A stretch of DNA of 64,000 nt from Streptomyces sp. KL109B (GTDB lineage: Bacteria > Actinomycetota > Actinomycetes > Streptomycetales > Streptomycetaceae). This document shows, one piece after another, positions 36,325 to 47,179 of this stretch. The notes below the pieces were generated by a model. It saw nothing but the letters and a program-made list of their open reading frames with translations, was not told the DNA's origin and searched no databases. Positions within the stretch are counted from its first letter, which is position 1. Every line of letters starts with the position of its first letter. Position numbers and translations under genes: made by a program. The stretch is from contig NZ_JASERL010000001.1 in NCBI RefSeq assembly GCF_030766935.1, forward strand, positions 806,001 to 870,000, written 5' to 3'.

Positions 36325-36867
36325 ATGGGGCGCGTGGCAGCAAGAAACGGTAAGAAAACGGTCGGCAGCCTGGTCCTCTCGCTCGGCGTCTGTGTCGTCG
36401 CGGCCGGCGTGATCTACCTCTTCGTCCCGCACGACGACTCCGGCGAACCGCAGGTCAAGCGGGTCAACTACAAGGTCGAGCTGTCGACGGCCCGGCGCGC
36501 GGCCTCGTACCCGGTGGCGGCGCCCACGGGTCTCTCGGACGCCTGGAAGGCGACCTCCGTGCGCTACCAGGGCACGTCGGGCGACGCCTGGCACCTCGGC
36601 TTCCTCGACCCGGACAACCAGTACGTCGCCGTCGAGCAGTCGGCGGGCGGGGCCAAGAGGTTCATCGACGACGCGACCCAGGGCGCCGAGGCGACGGGGC
36701 GTACGCAGAAGATCGGCGACGAGACCTGGGAGCGCTACAAGGGCGAGAAGTACGACGCCCTGGTGCTGAAGCAGAAGGGCTCCACGACCCTGGTGACCGG
36801 CACGGCCGGCTTCGACCAGCTGGCGAAGATGGCCGGGTCCCTGGAGATGAAGCGCGAGAAGGTGTAG
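36325..36867 (+). CDS. DUF4245 membrane-anchored protein
   Basis: A 180-residue protein with one N-terminal membrane helix (TVGSLVLSLGVCVVAAGVIYLFV) and an extracytoplasmic domain (VNYKVELSTARRAASYPVAAPTGLSDAWKATSVRY...) characteristic of the actinobacterial DUF4245 family. Function unknown. ATG 36325 or GTG 36334 could be the start. A very strong hairpin follows the stop. Confidence 0.88.
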   Translation: MGRVAARNGKKTVGSLVLSLGVCVVAAGVIYLFVPHDDSGEPQVKRVNYKVELSTARRAASYPVAAPTGLSDAWKATSVRYQGTSGDAWHLGFLDPDNQYVAVEQSAGGAKRFIDDATQGAEATGRTQKIGDETWERYKGEKYDALVLKQKGSTTLVTGTAGFDQLAKMAGSLEMKREKV

Positions 36868-36872
36868 GCGTT

Positions 36873-36934
36873 CCTCATACGTACAAGGAAGGGCCCCGGG
36901 CTGAAGCCCGGGGCCCTTCCTTGTACGTATGAGG
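36873..36934. terminator. Very long perfect hairpin terminator (29-bp arms)
   Basis: Arms 36873-36901 and 36906-36934 are exact reverse complements with a 4-base loop (TGAA). It exactly fills the space between the DUF4245 gene and the convergent nitroreductase gene, ending 1 bp before the latter's stop codon. Confidence 0.93.
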
Positions 36935-36935
36935 C

Positions 36936-37526
36936 TCAGATGGTCGTGATGACCTGCTCCTGCTCCAGGCGCGGGGAGCGCGGGAACCAGGCGTCCTCGC
37001 CCGGCTTGCCGATGTTGATGACCATCAGCGGGGTGTGGTCGTCGTCCAGGAACTCCTTCTGGACGCCGGCGAAGTCGAGGCCGGTCATCGGGCCCGCGGC
37101 GAGGCCCGCGGCGCGGATGCCGATGATGAAGTAGGCGGCCTGCAGCGTCGCGTTCAGCGTGCCGGCCTGTTCGCGGACCGGGCGCTCCGAGAAGAACATG
37201 TCCTTGATCGCCGGGGCGTGCGGGAAGAGCTGCGGCAGCTCCTCGTGGAACTCGTGGTCCGCGGAGAGGATCGCGACCAGCGGGGCGGCGGCGGTCTTCG
37301 GCTGGTTGCCCTCGGCCATGTGCTTGACGAGGCGCTCGCGGGCCTCGGGGGAGCGGACCAGGGTGATGCGCAGCGGCGACTGGTTGAAGGCGGTCGGGCC
37401 GTACTTGACCAGGTCGTAGATCGCCGCGACCTGCTCGTCGGTCACCGGCTCCGACGAGAACGTGTTCGCGGTGCGGGCCTCGCGGAACAGCAGGTCCTGG
37501 GCGGCGGGGTCAAGTACGAGAGACAT
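36936..37526 (-). CDS. Nitroreductase-family protein (malonic semialdehyde reductase, RutE-like)
   Basis: A 196-residue FMN enzyme. RTANTFSSEPVTDEQVAAIYDLVKYGPTAFNQSPLRITLVRS is the N-terminal FMN-binding part of RutE-type enzymes, and ERLVKHMAEGNQPKTAAAPLVAIL and GLDFAGVQKEFL also fit. RutE reduces malonic semialdehyde to 3-hydroxypropionate in pyrimidine breakdown, but no other rut genes are near, so its physiological substrate is open. Confidence 0.9.
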   Translation of the reverse strand: MSLVLDPAAQDLLFREARTANTFSSEPVTDEQVAAIYDLVKYGPTAFNQSPLRITLVRSPEARERLVKHMAEGNQPKTAAAPLVAILSADHEFHEELPQLFPHAPAIKDMFFSERPVREQAGTLNATLQAAYFIIGIRAAGLAAGPMTGLDFAGVQKEFLDDDHTPLMVINIGKPGEDAWFPRSPRLEQEQVITTI

Positions 37527-37706
37527 GGATCAACCTTCTCGGTGCGACGGTGACGGGTCACGGCTGTGGCGATCCGTTCCGACCGGATCGGCCCACATGA
37601 GAGACCGTACGCCCGTGAGGTTCAATCTTCAACCAAACCCTTCGTGACGCTGTTCACAAGGCGCCGCCCCCAGCACCCCGGGTCACTCCCCGGGGCACTC
37701 CGCGGG

Positions 37707-37970
37707 TCACTCGCCCTCGCCCTCGCCCTCGCCCTCGCCCTCGCTCCCGACGGTCTCCTCCTCGCCCTCCTCGGCGAGCGCCGCGTCGAGGCGGGCGCGC
37801 GCCCCGTCCAGCCAGCGGCGGCACACCTTCGCCAGCTCCTCGCCGCGCTCCCACAGCGCGAGCGACTCCTCCAGGGACGTGCCGCCGGCCTCCAACCGCC
37901 GTACGACATCGATCAGTTCGTCCCGCGCCTGCTCGTAGCCGAGCGCCTCGTCGGCCGCCTTGGTCGTCAT
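37707..37970 (-). CDS. xseB: Exodeoxyribonuclease VII small subunit
   Basis: An 87-residue protein. The conserved core [51 protein letters not shown] is standard XseB. The C-terminus ends in an EG repeat encoded by a run of a 6-bp unit (TCGCCC on the plus strand, five copies at 37711-37740), so length there may vary by slippage. Its ATG overlaps the xseA stop (ATGA), coupling the subunits. Confidence 0.95.
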   Translation of the reverse strand: MTTKAADEALGYEQARDELIDVVRRLEAGGTSLEESLALWERGEELAKVCRRWLDGARARLDAALAEEGEEETVGSEGEGEGEGEGE

Positions 37971-39205
37971 GCCTCAGTCCGTCCTTCCGCTTCTCGTACT
38001 TCTGTTACTCGTACGGTGAATTCGCCCTCGGCGACGCGCGCCCGCAGCTCGTCGTCCGCCGCCACCTCGTCCGGTCCGCGCACCACGTGCCCGTCCGGCT
38101 TCTGCAGCACCGCGTAGCCCCGCTTGAGGGTGGCCGCGGGGGAGAGCGCGACCACGCGCGCGTGGGTGTGCGTCAGCTCCGACTCGGCGCGGTCGAGGAG
38201 GTGGCCGAGGGTGCGGCGGGAGCGCTCGGTCAGCGCCGCGATCTGTTCCTCGCGCTCGTCGACCATGCGGTGCGGGTCCTCTATCGAGGGGCGGGCGAGG
38301 GCGGCGGCCAGGCCCCGCTCCTCCCGCTCGATCAGCGCCTCCACGCTGCGCCGCGCCCGGTCCCGCAGCCAGCGCACCCGCTCGTACTCCTCGCCGACGT
38401 CCGGCACGACCTTCTTGGCGGCGTCCGTCGGCGTCGAGGCCCGCAGGTCGGCCACGTAGTCGAGCAGGGGGTTGTCCGGCTCGTGGCCGATCGCGGAGAC
38501 GACCGGAGTGCGGCACGAGGAGACCGCCCGCACCAGCTGTTCGTCGGAGAACGGCAGCAGGTCCTCCACGCTGCCGCCGCCGCGCGCCACGATGATCACG
38601 TCGACGTCGCCGATCGCGTCCAATTCCTTGACCGCCTGGACGACTTGCGGCACCGCGTGCACGCCCTGCACCGGTACGTTGCGCACCTCGAAGCGGACGG
38701 CCGGCCAGCGGTGCCGCGCGTTCTCCAGCACGTCCCGCTCGGCCGCCGAAGCCCGGCCGCAGACCAGGCCGATGAGCTGCGGCAGGAACGGCAGGGGCTT
38801 CTTGCGGTCGGCCGCGAAGAGGCCCTCCGCGCCCAGCGTCTTCTTCAACTGTTCGAGGCGCGCGAGCAGTTCACCGACGCCGACCGGGCGGATCTCGGCG
38901 GCGCGCAGCGACAGCTGACCGCGCGGCGCGTACCACTCCGGCTTCGCGTGCACGACGACGCGGGCGCCCTCGCGGACCACGTCCGCCACCGCGTCGAACA
39001 CCTGCCGGTAGCAGGTCACCGACACCGAGATGTCGTGCGAGGGGTCGCGCAGCGTCAGGAACACGACGCCCGCGCCCGGTCTGCGGGACAGCTGCGTGAT
39101 CTGCCCCTCGACCCACACGGCGCCGAGCCGGTCGATCCATCCCCCGATGAGCCGCGACACCTGGCCGACGGGCAGCGGGGCGTCCGCGGACGTGTTGACA
39201 GCCAT
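37967..39205 (-). CDS. xseA: Exodeoxyribonuclease VII large subunit
   Basis: A 412-residue catalytic subunit of the single-strand-specific exonuclease. The OB-fold N-terminal domain ([24 protein letters not shown]) is followed by the catalytic domain with [50 protein letters not shown] and [28 protein letters not shown] (here SAIGHEPDN), and a C-terminal coiled coil. ATG 39205 diverges from the surface-protein gene at 39318. Confidence 0.96.
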   Translation of the reverse strand: MAVNTSADAPLPVGQVSRLIGGWIDRLGAVWVEGQITQLSRRPGAGVVFLTLRDPSHDISVSVTCYRQVFDAVADVVREGARVVVHAKPEWYAPRGQLSLRAAEIRPVGVGELLARLEQLKKTLGAEGLFAADRKKPLPFLPQLIGLVCGRASAAERDVLENARHRWPAVRFEVRNVPVQGVHAVPQVVQAVKELDAIGDVDVIIVARGGGSVEDLLPFSDEQLVRAVSSCRTPVVSAIGHEPDNPLLDYVADLRASTPTDAAKKVVPDVGEEYERVRWLRDRARRSVEALIEREERGLAAALARPSIEDPHRMVDEREEQIAALTERSRRTLGHLLDRAESELTHTHARVVALSPAATLKRGYAVLQKPDGHVVRGPDEVAADDELRARVAEGEFTVRVTEVREAEGRTEA

Positions 39206-39317
39206 GCCGTGAGCGTAGCCGCCGGCACCGACAACGCAGGTGGCGGCGGGCCTCCGTCCGGTGGCCTCGCGGGCGTGGCGCCGCGTCCGCCCCGGGGCGC
39301 GCTTCTAGCGTCCAGGT

Positions 39318-40778
39318 ATGAATAAAACGACAAAAGCCTCAAAGGTGTTGCCGCTCGCGGGGTGCGTCGTGTGCGCCGCGGCGGTCGGGGCGCTCGCCGG
39401 TACGCCGACCGGCGCCGCCGCACCCGCCCGCGACACGGTGTCCATCGGCAACCCCGTGGCGGGCAACAACGGATTCGGCGTCGTCACGGAGGGCGATGCC
39501 GTCCTCGGCAGCACCGAGTCGGAGGGCCCCGTCGCCATCGGCGGCGACCTCACCTACGGCGCCGGCTACAACGTCGCCCTCAACCACACCGGTTCGTACG
39601 TGGCCCCCGGGGACAGCAACCCCACCGCCCTCCTCGTGGGCGGCGGAATCGACTACCAGGACAGTGCGCCGGACGGCGTCCTGAAGGTCCTGCGCGACGG
39701 CTACGTCAAGATCGGCGACCTCAGCGACAGCCGCGTCCTGAACCAGGACAGCAACGGCGCCAACGCTCACACCCACATCACGCGCGAGGGCGCCGCCTAC
39801 GACTCGACCTCCCGCATCGAACTCACCACCACGCAGTCCCTCTCCTCGGTGGGGCAGAAGCCCATGGACTTCGCCTCGCTGTTCACGACCTACAGGGATC
39901 GCGCGCAGGCCATGACGGGCTGCGCGAGCAACGTAGATCTGCGCGACGGCAACGACACCGTCCTGAAGGACCCCTCGCAGATCCCCTCCGGGGGACAGGC
40001 CCGGGTCCGGCTCACCCAGGGCGAGACCAACGTGCTGCACCTGACCGGCGAGCAGCTCAACAACATCGGCCAGCTCACCTTCGACAACCAGCCGAGCGCC
40101 GACACCCCGTTCCTCGTCGTCGTGGACACCACCGGCACCGACTCGACGTTCACCTGGCACACCCCGACCCTCGCGGGCGTCTCCGGGGCGCAGGCCCCGT
40201 ACATGATGTGGAGCTTCCCCGACGCGACGGACATCACGGTGGCCGACGGCGACACGATCGAAGGCACCGTCTTCGCGCCCAACGCGAAGCTCACCGACCT
40301 CGATCCGTCGAACATGGAGGGCGACGTGATCGCGAAGGAGCTGGTCGCGGGGCCGCTCGACCCGGTCACCAAGACGGCCGTCAACGCCGGGGAGATCCAC
40401 TACTTCCCGTTCGACGCGGAGCTGTCGTGCGAGGACAAGAACCCGGCGGGGGGCAGCGTGAGCCCCAGGCCGACGCCCTCCGACACCCCGTCGCCGTCGG
40501 ACAGCCCGTCCCCGTCCGACAGCGCGTCACCCTCCCCCTCGGACAGCGACAGCGACAGCCCCACCCCGTCCCCGTCCGGCACCCCGTCGACCACGGCCCC
40601 GACCACCCCGGCCCCCGAACCCTCCACCCCGGCGCCCACCTCCACAGGCCCCGGCCTCGCCCACACCGGCTCCGACCGGCGCCAGGCGGCCGTGCTCGGC
40701 GGCATCGCGGTGGCCCTGGTCGCGGGCGGCGCCGGAGCCGTCCTCCTCGGCCGCAAGCGCGGACGCGGGCGCCATTGA
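39318..40778 (+). CDS. Choice-of-anchor A family surface protein with LAXTG sorting signal
   Basis: A 486-residue secreted protein. A signal peptide ends near residue 35 (GALAGTPTGAAAPA). The main domain (GNNGFGVVTEGDAVLGSTESEGPVAIGGDLTYG..., then IEGTVFAPNAKLTDL) is the choice-of-anchor A fold. A ~75-residue Ser/Pro/Thr/Asp stalk follows, then LAHTG (codons 40656-40670), a hydrophobic helix and a KRGRGRH tail. The LAXTG pentapeptide is the class E sortase signal of Streptomyces, so the protein is likely linked to the wall. Repetitive stalk coding is prone to length change. Confidence 0.92.
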   Translation: MNKTTKASKVLPLAGCVVCAAAVGALAGTPTGAAAPARDTVSIGNPVAGNNGFGVVTEGDAVLGSTESEGPVAIGGDLTYGAGYNVALNHTGSYVAPGDSNPTALLVGGGIDYQDSAPDGVLKVLRDGYVKIGDLSDSRVLNQDSNGANAHTHITREGAAYDSTSRIELTTTQSLSSVGQKPMDFASLFTTYRDRAQAMTGCASNVDLRDGNDTVLKDPSQIPSGGQARVRLTQGETNVLHLTGEQLNNIGQLTFDNQPSADTPFLVVVDTTGTDSTFTWHTPTLAGVSGAQAPYMMWSFPDATDITVADGDTIEGTVFAPNAKLTDLDPSNMEGDVIAKELVAGPLDPVTKTAVNAGEIHYFPFDAELSCEDKNPAGGSVSPRPTPSDTPSPSDSPSPSDSASPSPSDSDSDSPTPSPSGTPSTTAPTTPAPEPSTPAPTSTGPGLAHTGSDRRQAAVLGGIAVALVAGGAGAVLLGRKRGRGRH

Positions 40779-40820
40779 CCCGCGTACGACAGCTGACCGG
40801 CGTACGACACCGGTGAGAGG

Positions 40821-42227
40821 TCAGTCGGCCGTGCCGCCGCCCGTCGGCGGCACGACCGGCTCCCGGTCCCGGTGCTGGTCCCCGCCCCGCTGCGCCGCCA
40901 GCACCACGAGCCCGATGACCAGCCAGATCGCGCCCACCACCTGCGCCGTGCTCGACGCCTCGACGATGACGGCGACCGTGATCGCCGCGCCGATCACCGG
41001 GACGACCACGTGCCGCCACCAGTTCACTTCCCCGCCCTGGCGGCGTACCGCGAAATACCCGACCACGCTCGCGTGCAGCAGCGTGAAGGCCGTCAGGGCG
41101 CCGATGTCGACGACCGAGACGAGGTGGTCCATGCCGTCGTCCCGGCTGGCCGCCCACACCGCCGCGACGAGCGTGATCACCGCGGCCAGCAGCAGCGCGA
41201 CGCGCGGCACCCCGGAGTACGTCCGCGCCAGGGCCTTCGGGAGGCGTCGGTCGCGGGCCATCGCGAACAGCAGCCGTCCGGCCGCCGCCTGCCCGGCGAG
41301 CGCCGCGAAGGCCGCGCCGATCGCCTTGCTCACCGCCACCAGGTCGTGCAGCCACGTCCCCACGGACGCGTCCACGGCGTCGTAGAACGCACTGCCCTGC
41401 TTGCCGGGATCGGCGGCGAGCTGCGCCGACGTGGTCGGTTCGAGCAGCGCCACCAAGTAGGTCTGCACGACGAACAGCACACCCGTAAAGGCAAGGCAGA
41501 ACAGCACCGCCCGCGCGACCTTCGCCGAGCCCCCGGTGACCTCCTCCGCGAACGAGGCGATCGCGTCGAAGCCCAGGTACGAGAGCACCGCCACGGACAC
41601 CGCCCCGATCACAGCCGACAGCGCGAACGCGCCCTGCGTGCCGTCGCCGGTCAGCGGCGAAAGCCAGTCGCGCTGCGCGCCGTCCCTGGCCAGCACCACG
41701 ATCGCCGCGACGACGAAGACCAGCAGGACCACGATCTCCAGGGCGAGCACCGCGAAGCCGACCCGCGCCGCGGTCCGCACGCCCCACAGGTTGAGCAGCG
41801 TCGTGACCACCACCGCGATCGCCGTCCACACCCACTGGGAGACCGAGGGGACGAGCGAGTTCATCGCGATGCCGGCGAAGAGATACGCGACCGCCGGGAT
41901 CAGCACGTAGTCGAGCATCGCCATCCAGCCCGCGATGAACCCGGGCCCCTTGCCGAGACCCGCGCGCGCGTAGGCGAAGACGGAGCCCGCCTGTGGGGCC
42001 ACCTGCACCATCTGTGCGTAGCTGAACGCGGTGAACGCCATCGCGATCGTCGCGACTACGTAGACGAGGGCGACGGCACCGTGCGATTTCGCGTCCAGGG
42101 TGCCGAAGACGCCGACGGGCGCCATGGGGGCGATGAAGAGCAGCCCGTAGACGACGAGGTCCCGGAAACCGAGACTGCGTCGCAGGGATGCCTCTTCATG
42201 CGTGACGTGGGGGGTGTCGGCGGACAT
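40821..42227 (-). CDS. APC-family amino acid permease
   Basis: A 468-residue transporter with about 12 hydrophobic segments. The N-terminal consensus LGFRDLVVYGLLFIAPMAPVGVFGTL and AGSVFAYARAGLGKGPGFIAGWMAMLDYVLIP is typical of the APC (amino acid-polyamine-organocation) family; FDAIASFAEEVTGGSAKVARAVL is also typical. The substrate cannot be deduced. It converges with the surface-protein gene and diverges from ispH. Confidence 0.93.
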   Translation of the reverse strand: MSADTPHVTHEEASLRRSLGFRDLVVYGLLFIAPMAPVGVFGTLDAKSHGAVALVYVVATIAMAFTAFSYAQMVQVAPQAGSVFAYARAGLGKGPGFIAGWMAMLDYVLIPAVAYLFAGIAMNSLVPSVSQWVWTAIAVVVTTLLNLWGVRTAARVGFAVLALEIVVLLVFVVAAIVVLARDGAQRDWLSPLTGDGTQGAFALSAVIGAVSVAVLSYLGFDAIASFAEEVTGGSAKVARAVLFCLAFTGVLFVVQTYLVALLEPTTSAQLAADPGKQGSAFYDAVDASVGTWLHDLVAVSKAIGAAFAALAGQAAAGRLLFAMARDRRLPKALARTYSGVPRVALLLAAVITLVAAVWAASRDDGMDHLVSVVDIGALTAFTLLHASVVGYFAVRRQGGEVNWWRHVVVPVIGAAITVAVIVEASSTAQVVGAIWLVIGLVVLAAQRGGDQHRDREPVVPPTGGGTAD

Positions 42228-42304
42228 CGTGCCTCCGTAGATCGCGCGCAGGCATCCAGTCTCTCCACCGGGACGATCTTTAGCCCACCGGGTACGCCCT
42301 TACG

Positions 42305-43348
42305 ATGGGGAGCATGACTGCAACGCCTGGCTCCCGCCGCGTCCTGCTCGCCGCCCCCCGGGGCTATTGCGCCGGTGTGGACCGTGCCGTGATCGCCGTC
42401 GAGAAGGCCCTCGAACAGTACGGGGCCCCCATCTACGTCCGCCACGAGATCGTGCACAACAAGTACGTCGTGGAGACCCTGGAGCGGAAGGGCGCCATCT
42501 TCGTCGAGCAGACGGAGGAGGTGCCCGAGGGCTCCATCGTGATGTTCTCGGCGCACGGTGTCGCACCGACCGTCCACGAGGAGGCCGAGCGCGGCAAGCT
42601 CGCCACCATCGACGCCACCTGCCCCCTGGTGACCAAGGTCCACAAGGAGGCGGTCCGCTACGCCAAGGACGACTTCGACATCCTCCTGATCGGGCACGAG
42701 GGCCACGAGGAGGTCATCGGCACCTCCGGTGAGGCCCCCGAGCACATCACCCTCGTCGACGGCCCCGAGGACGTCGCCAAGGTCGAGGTCCGCGACCCGG
42801 AGAAGGTCGTCTGGCTCTCCCAGACCACGCTCTCCGTCGACGAGACGATGGAGACCGTCGACGCCCTCAAGACCAAGTTCCCCGGCCTCGTCTCGCCGCC
42901 CAGCGACGACATCTGCTACGCGACCCAGAACCGCCAGCTCGCCGTGAAGCAGATGGGCGCCGAGTCCGAGCTCGTCATCGTCGTCGGCTCCCGCAACTCC
43001 TCGAACTCCAAGCGGCTCGTCGAGGTCGCGAAGCTCGCCGGCGCGCGTGAGGCGTACCTCGTGGACTACGCGTCCGAGATCGACGAGTCCTGGCTGGAGG
43101 GCGTCACGACCGTCGGCGTCACGTCCGGCGCCTCCGTCCCCGACGTGCTCGTCGAGGAGGTCCTCGAGTACCTGAAGCAGCGCGAGTACGCGGACGTGGA
43201 GATCGTGAAGGCGGCCGAGGAGTCGATCACGTTCTCGCTGCCCAAGGAGCTCCGCCGCGACCTGCGCGCGGAGGCCGCGTCGCTGGTGGGCGAGGCGGGC
43301 GCGGCGGGCACGGCGGGCGAAGCCGGGGGATCCGCTTCCAAGGAGTGA
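42305..43348 (+). CDS. ispH: 4-Hydroxy-3-methylbut-2-enyl diphosphate reductase IspH (LytB)
   Basis: A 347-residue Fe-S enzyme for the last step of the MEP isoprenoid pathway. The three cluster Cys are in [23 protein letters not shown] and [10 protein letters not shown]; other signatures are [11 protein letters not shown] and [15 protein letters not shown]. Start could be ATG 42305 or the ATG three codons later (42314). The C-terminus has an Ala/Gly/Glu-rich extension of ~25 residues. It is followed by ppgK after 29 bp. Confidence 0.96.
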   Translation: MGSMTATPGSRRVLLAAPRGYCAGVDRAVIAVEKALEQYGAPIYVRHEIVHNKYVVETLERKGAIFVEQTEEVPEGSIVMFSAHGVAPTVHEEAERGKLATIDATCPLVTKVHKEAVRYAKDDFDILLIGHEGHEEVIGTSGEAPEHITLVDGPEDVAKVEVRDPEKVVWLSQTTLSVDETMETVDALKTKFPGLVSPPSDDICYATQNRQLAVKQMGAESELVIVVGSRNSSNSKRLVEVAKLAGAREAYLVDYASEIDESWLEGVTTVGVTSGASVPDVLVEEVLEYLKQREYADVEIVKAAEESITFSLPKELRRDLRAEAASLVGEAGAAGTAGEAGGSASKE

Positions 43349-43377
43349 CTGTCGGTCCCACGTCGTAACGTGGAGTC

Positions 43378-44130
43378 ATGCAGATCTTCGGCGTGGACAT
43401 CGGCGGATCCGGGATCAAGGGCGCTCCGGTCGACCTGGAGCGCGGCGATCTCGCCCAGGAGCGGCACAAGGTGCTGACCCCGCACCCGGCCACGCCCGAG
43501 GGCGTGGCCGACGGGGTCAAGCAGGTCGTCGAGCACTTCGCCGACGACGTGCGGCCCGACCGGGTCGGCATCACGTTCCCCGGCGTCGTCACGGGCGGCT
43601 CCACGATTCGTACGGCGGCCAATGTCGACAAGAGCTGGATCGACGTCGACGCGCGGGCCCTGCTGAGCGAGAAGCTCGGCGGGCTCCCGGTCACGGTCCT
43701 CAACGACGCGGACGCGGCGGGCGTCGCCGAGATGAACTTCGGCGCGGGGCGCGACCGCTTGGGCACTGTGCTGCTGCTGACCTTCGGTACGGGCATCGGC
43801 AGCGCCCTGTTCACCGACGGCGCCCTCGTGCCGAACACGGAACTGGGCCACCTGGAGCTGGACGGCCGCGACGCGGAGAAGCACGCCTCTACGAAGGCGC
43901 GCGAGGACCACGACCTCAGCTGGGAGAAGTGGGCGCACCGCGTCCAGAAGTACCTGGCGCACGTGGAGATGCTGTTCTCGCCCGACCTGTTCATCATCGG
44001 CGGCGGGATCAGCCGCAAGGCGCACAAGTTCCTGCCGCTGATCGAGGGCATCAAGGCCGAGATCGTCCCGGCCGAGCTGCAGAACAACGCGGGGATCGTG
44101 GGCGCGGCGATGGCCGCCTCGCGCGCGTAG
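43378..44130 (+). CDS. ppgK: Polyphosphate glucokinase
   Basis: A 250-residue ROK-family kinase that phosphorylates glucose using polyphosphate or ATP. The start [19 protein letters not shown] is the phosphate-1 motif; [27 protein letters not shown] and [13 protein letters not shown] are the glucose and phosphate-2 sites; the actinobacterial ppgK signature [15 protein letters not shown] follows. The stop is only 15 bp from the convergent DUF6542 stop, with no clear terminator between. Confidence 0.96.
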   Translation: MQIFGVDIGGSGIKGAPVDLERGDLAQERHKVLTPHPATPEGVADGVKQVVEHFADDVRPDRVGITFPGVVTGGSTIRTAANVDKSWIDVDARALLSEKLGGLPVTVLNDADAAGVAEMNFGAGRDRLGTVLLLTFGTGIGSALFTDGALVPNTELGHLELDGRDAEKHASTKAREDHDLSWEKWAHRVQKYLAHVEMLFSPDLFIIGGGISRKAHKFLPLIEGIKAEIVPAELQNNAGIVGAAMAASRA

Positions 44131-44145
44131 CGGACCGCGGAGTGG

Positions 44146-44778
44146 TTACGCGGGGCGGCGCCGCGGCCCCGGAGCCTTCGCGTCGGGAGCCCGGCCGCCT
44201 CCGGACCTGCGCACCGCGGCCCGCCTGGCCATGAGCCGTACCTTCCGCACGCTCACCAGCACACCGGTGATGAGCGTCCCGCCGTACAGCCACACCGCGT
44301 TCATGGCGAGCGTCGTCGCGAGCCCCATGACCTGCGGGGCGAACCCGCCCGCGCCCTCGGAGATCGGCACGATGCCGACGGCGAACGCGATCGGCACCAC
44401 GACCGGCGCCGTCACCAGGTCCGCTTTCCGCACCCACACCGCCGTAAGCCCGCTGACGAGCAGGAACAGCACTCCGTAGACGGCCGCCGCCCCGTCGAAC
44501 AGCAGCCGGTCGAGGAAGCCGACCACCAGCATCGCGACGACGCAGAACAGACCGCTGCCGCGCCCGGTGAGCCGCGGGTTGGGGAAGCGGAGGGACGAGC
44601 GGCGCTTGCCGCCGGCGGGCGGCCTGCTCGCGCGGGTGGCCCGGTACACGGTGGCGGACTCACCGGACGGCACGGCGCCGTCGTCCTGACCACTCGGCTG
44701 ACCCCCCTGCGCCTGCGGGGGCAGCGGGGGCGTGCGGCGGGGGCGGGCCTGCGGGGAACGCGTCCTGGGTTGCTCCAC
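44146..44778 (-). CDS. DUF6542 membrane protein
   Basis: A 210-residue protein with a Pro/Gln/Arg-rich N-terminus (~75 residues) and four or so hydrophobic segments ([72 protein letters not shown]). It matches the actinobacterial DUF6542 family (family name from memory). Function unknown. The GTG 44778 start begins the low-complexity region; a longer frame to 44901 looks non-conserved. Confidence 0.85.
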   Translation of the reverse strand: MEQPRTRSPQARPRRTPPLPPQAQGGQPSGQDDGAVPSGESATVYRATRASRPPAGGKRRSSLRFPNPRLTGRGSGLFCVVAMLVVGFLDRLLFDGAAAVYGVLFLLVSGLTAVWVRKADLVTAPVVVPIAFAVGIVPISEGAGGFAPQVMGLATTLAMNAVWLYGGTLITGVLVSVRKVRLMARRAAVRRSGGGRAPDAKAPGPRRRPA

Positions 44779-44930
44779 AACCCCAACATAGATGCGCTTA
44801 TGTGCCCAATAGCCCAAGGGACACGCACTTTGGCAGACCTTGACGCAGCTTGGCCGAAGCGGGTCCGGTCGGGCGAGGCCGTAGACTGGTGGATCGCCCA
44901 CACCCCACCTCTTGTACGGGAAGTCGCAAC

Positions 44931-46019
<1,089 letters not shown>

Positions 46020-46084
46020 AGCGGCGTGTGAAGTGGACTGGTCCGGGCGCGGGCAACTGGCCTGGGTGAGGGTTCCGGCGCTCT

Positions 46085-47179
46085 GTGAGGCTCTCGCCCA
46101 TGACGAATTCCATGGGCACGAGGGGGACGAAGAGCGCCGGTCCTCGTAGCAGCGGGCAGCCGCACTCCGTGATAGTCGGGTACGGCCGCGCGGGCCGTGA
46201 TCTGCATCATCGAGCCCTGCGTGACGCCCTCGGCGCGCGGCAGCCGGTGACCGTGGTCGACCCGCGGCCCGCCGACGGGCCAGGCGGCACCTGGGTGCCG
46301 GACGTCCGGGCCGCGGTGGCCGAGCTGCGTGGCGCGGGGTGCTCGCCCGCGGACGCCGTATTCCATATCGCGGTGCCACCGGGCGTGCACCTCGAATGTC
46401 TTGAGCAGCTGCTGGCCGTCGGCGCCCGGCGGTTCATTCTTGAGAAGCCGATCGCGTCCACCTTGCCGGAAGCCGTGCATCTGGTGGATCTCGTCGACGT
46501 CACTGGTGCCGTGGCGCTGCCGGTGAGCGTCTGGCCCGCGAGTCTTGTCACCGCGGCCACGGAGGAGATCGTCGCCGCCGGGGAGATCGGCGAGCCCCTC
46601 GCGTATCACATGGAACAGAGCAAGCCGCGGTTTCGCCGTTCCCTTCAGACGGCGGGCCACGCCAGTGCCTTCGAGGTCGAGCTGCCGCATCAGCTGCTGC
46701 TCGCCCTCCATCTGGCGGGCCCCGTCGCCGAGTTGAGCGCATCGCGCGCCTGGGATCTGCCGCTGCCCACCGGGCGGCTGCCCTGGCTGGGCGGCGCCGA
46801 GGTGCGGCTGCGCCACCACTCGGGTGTCATGACCACGCTGCTCACCGATCTCGCCTCGCCGGTACGCCGCCGCCGGCTGCATGTGCACGGCACCGAGGGC
46901 ACGCTCGTCGCGGACTACCCGGTCAGCGGGGACGACGACTTCGGGCAGATACGGATCGCCGGGCGTCCCGTCCGCAAGGTCGTGGCCGATGCCCCGCTGA
47001 CCCGGTTCATCGAGCAGGCCTACGCACACTTCCGCGGTGAGGGGCCCGCGCCGCGCGGTGATCTTGAAGCGCATCTGGAGTCCATGGAGTTGCTGGACGC
47101 CGCGCGGACCCGGGCGACGGGCCCCGCCCGGTGCGAGAGCGACCTCGCGGGACGCACTCGAGAAGGCAGGGCGGCATGA
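46085..47179 (+). CDS. Gfo/Idh/MocA-family NAD(P)-dependent oxidoreductase (cluster)
   Basis: A 364-residue dehydrogenase. The Rossmann motif is VIVGYGRAGRDLHHRAL (about residues 28-45), and the family EKP motif is FILEKPIAST. The substrate domain (VSVWPASL..., HYMEQSKPRFRRS-like and ELPHQLLLALHLAGPVAELSA) has the His typical of sugar or cyclitol dehydrogenases. Start at GTG 46085 or ATG 46100; the first ~25 residues are non-conserved. It overlaps the ATP-grasp gene by 4 bp (ATGA). It may oxidise or reduce a sugar- or cyclitol-like intermediate of the cluster (inference). Confidence 0.85.
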   Translation: MRLSPMTNSMGTRGTKSAGPRSSGQPHSVIVGYGRAGRDLHHRALRDALGARQPVTVVDPRPADGPGGTWVPDVRAAVAELRGAGCSPADAVFHIAVPPGVHLECLEQLLAVGARRFILEKPIASTLPEAVHLVDLVDVTGAVALPVSVWPASLVTAATEEIVAAGEIGEPLAYHMEQSKPRFRRSLQTAGHASAFEVELPHQLLLALHLAGPVAELSASRAWDLPLPTGRLPWLGGAEVRLRHHSGVMTTLLTDLASPVRRRRLHVHGTEGTLVADYPVSGDDDFGQIRIAGRPVRKVVADAPLTRFIEQAYAHFRGEGPAPRGDLEAHLESMELLDAARTRATGPARCESDLAGRTREGRAA

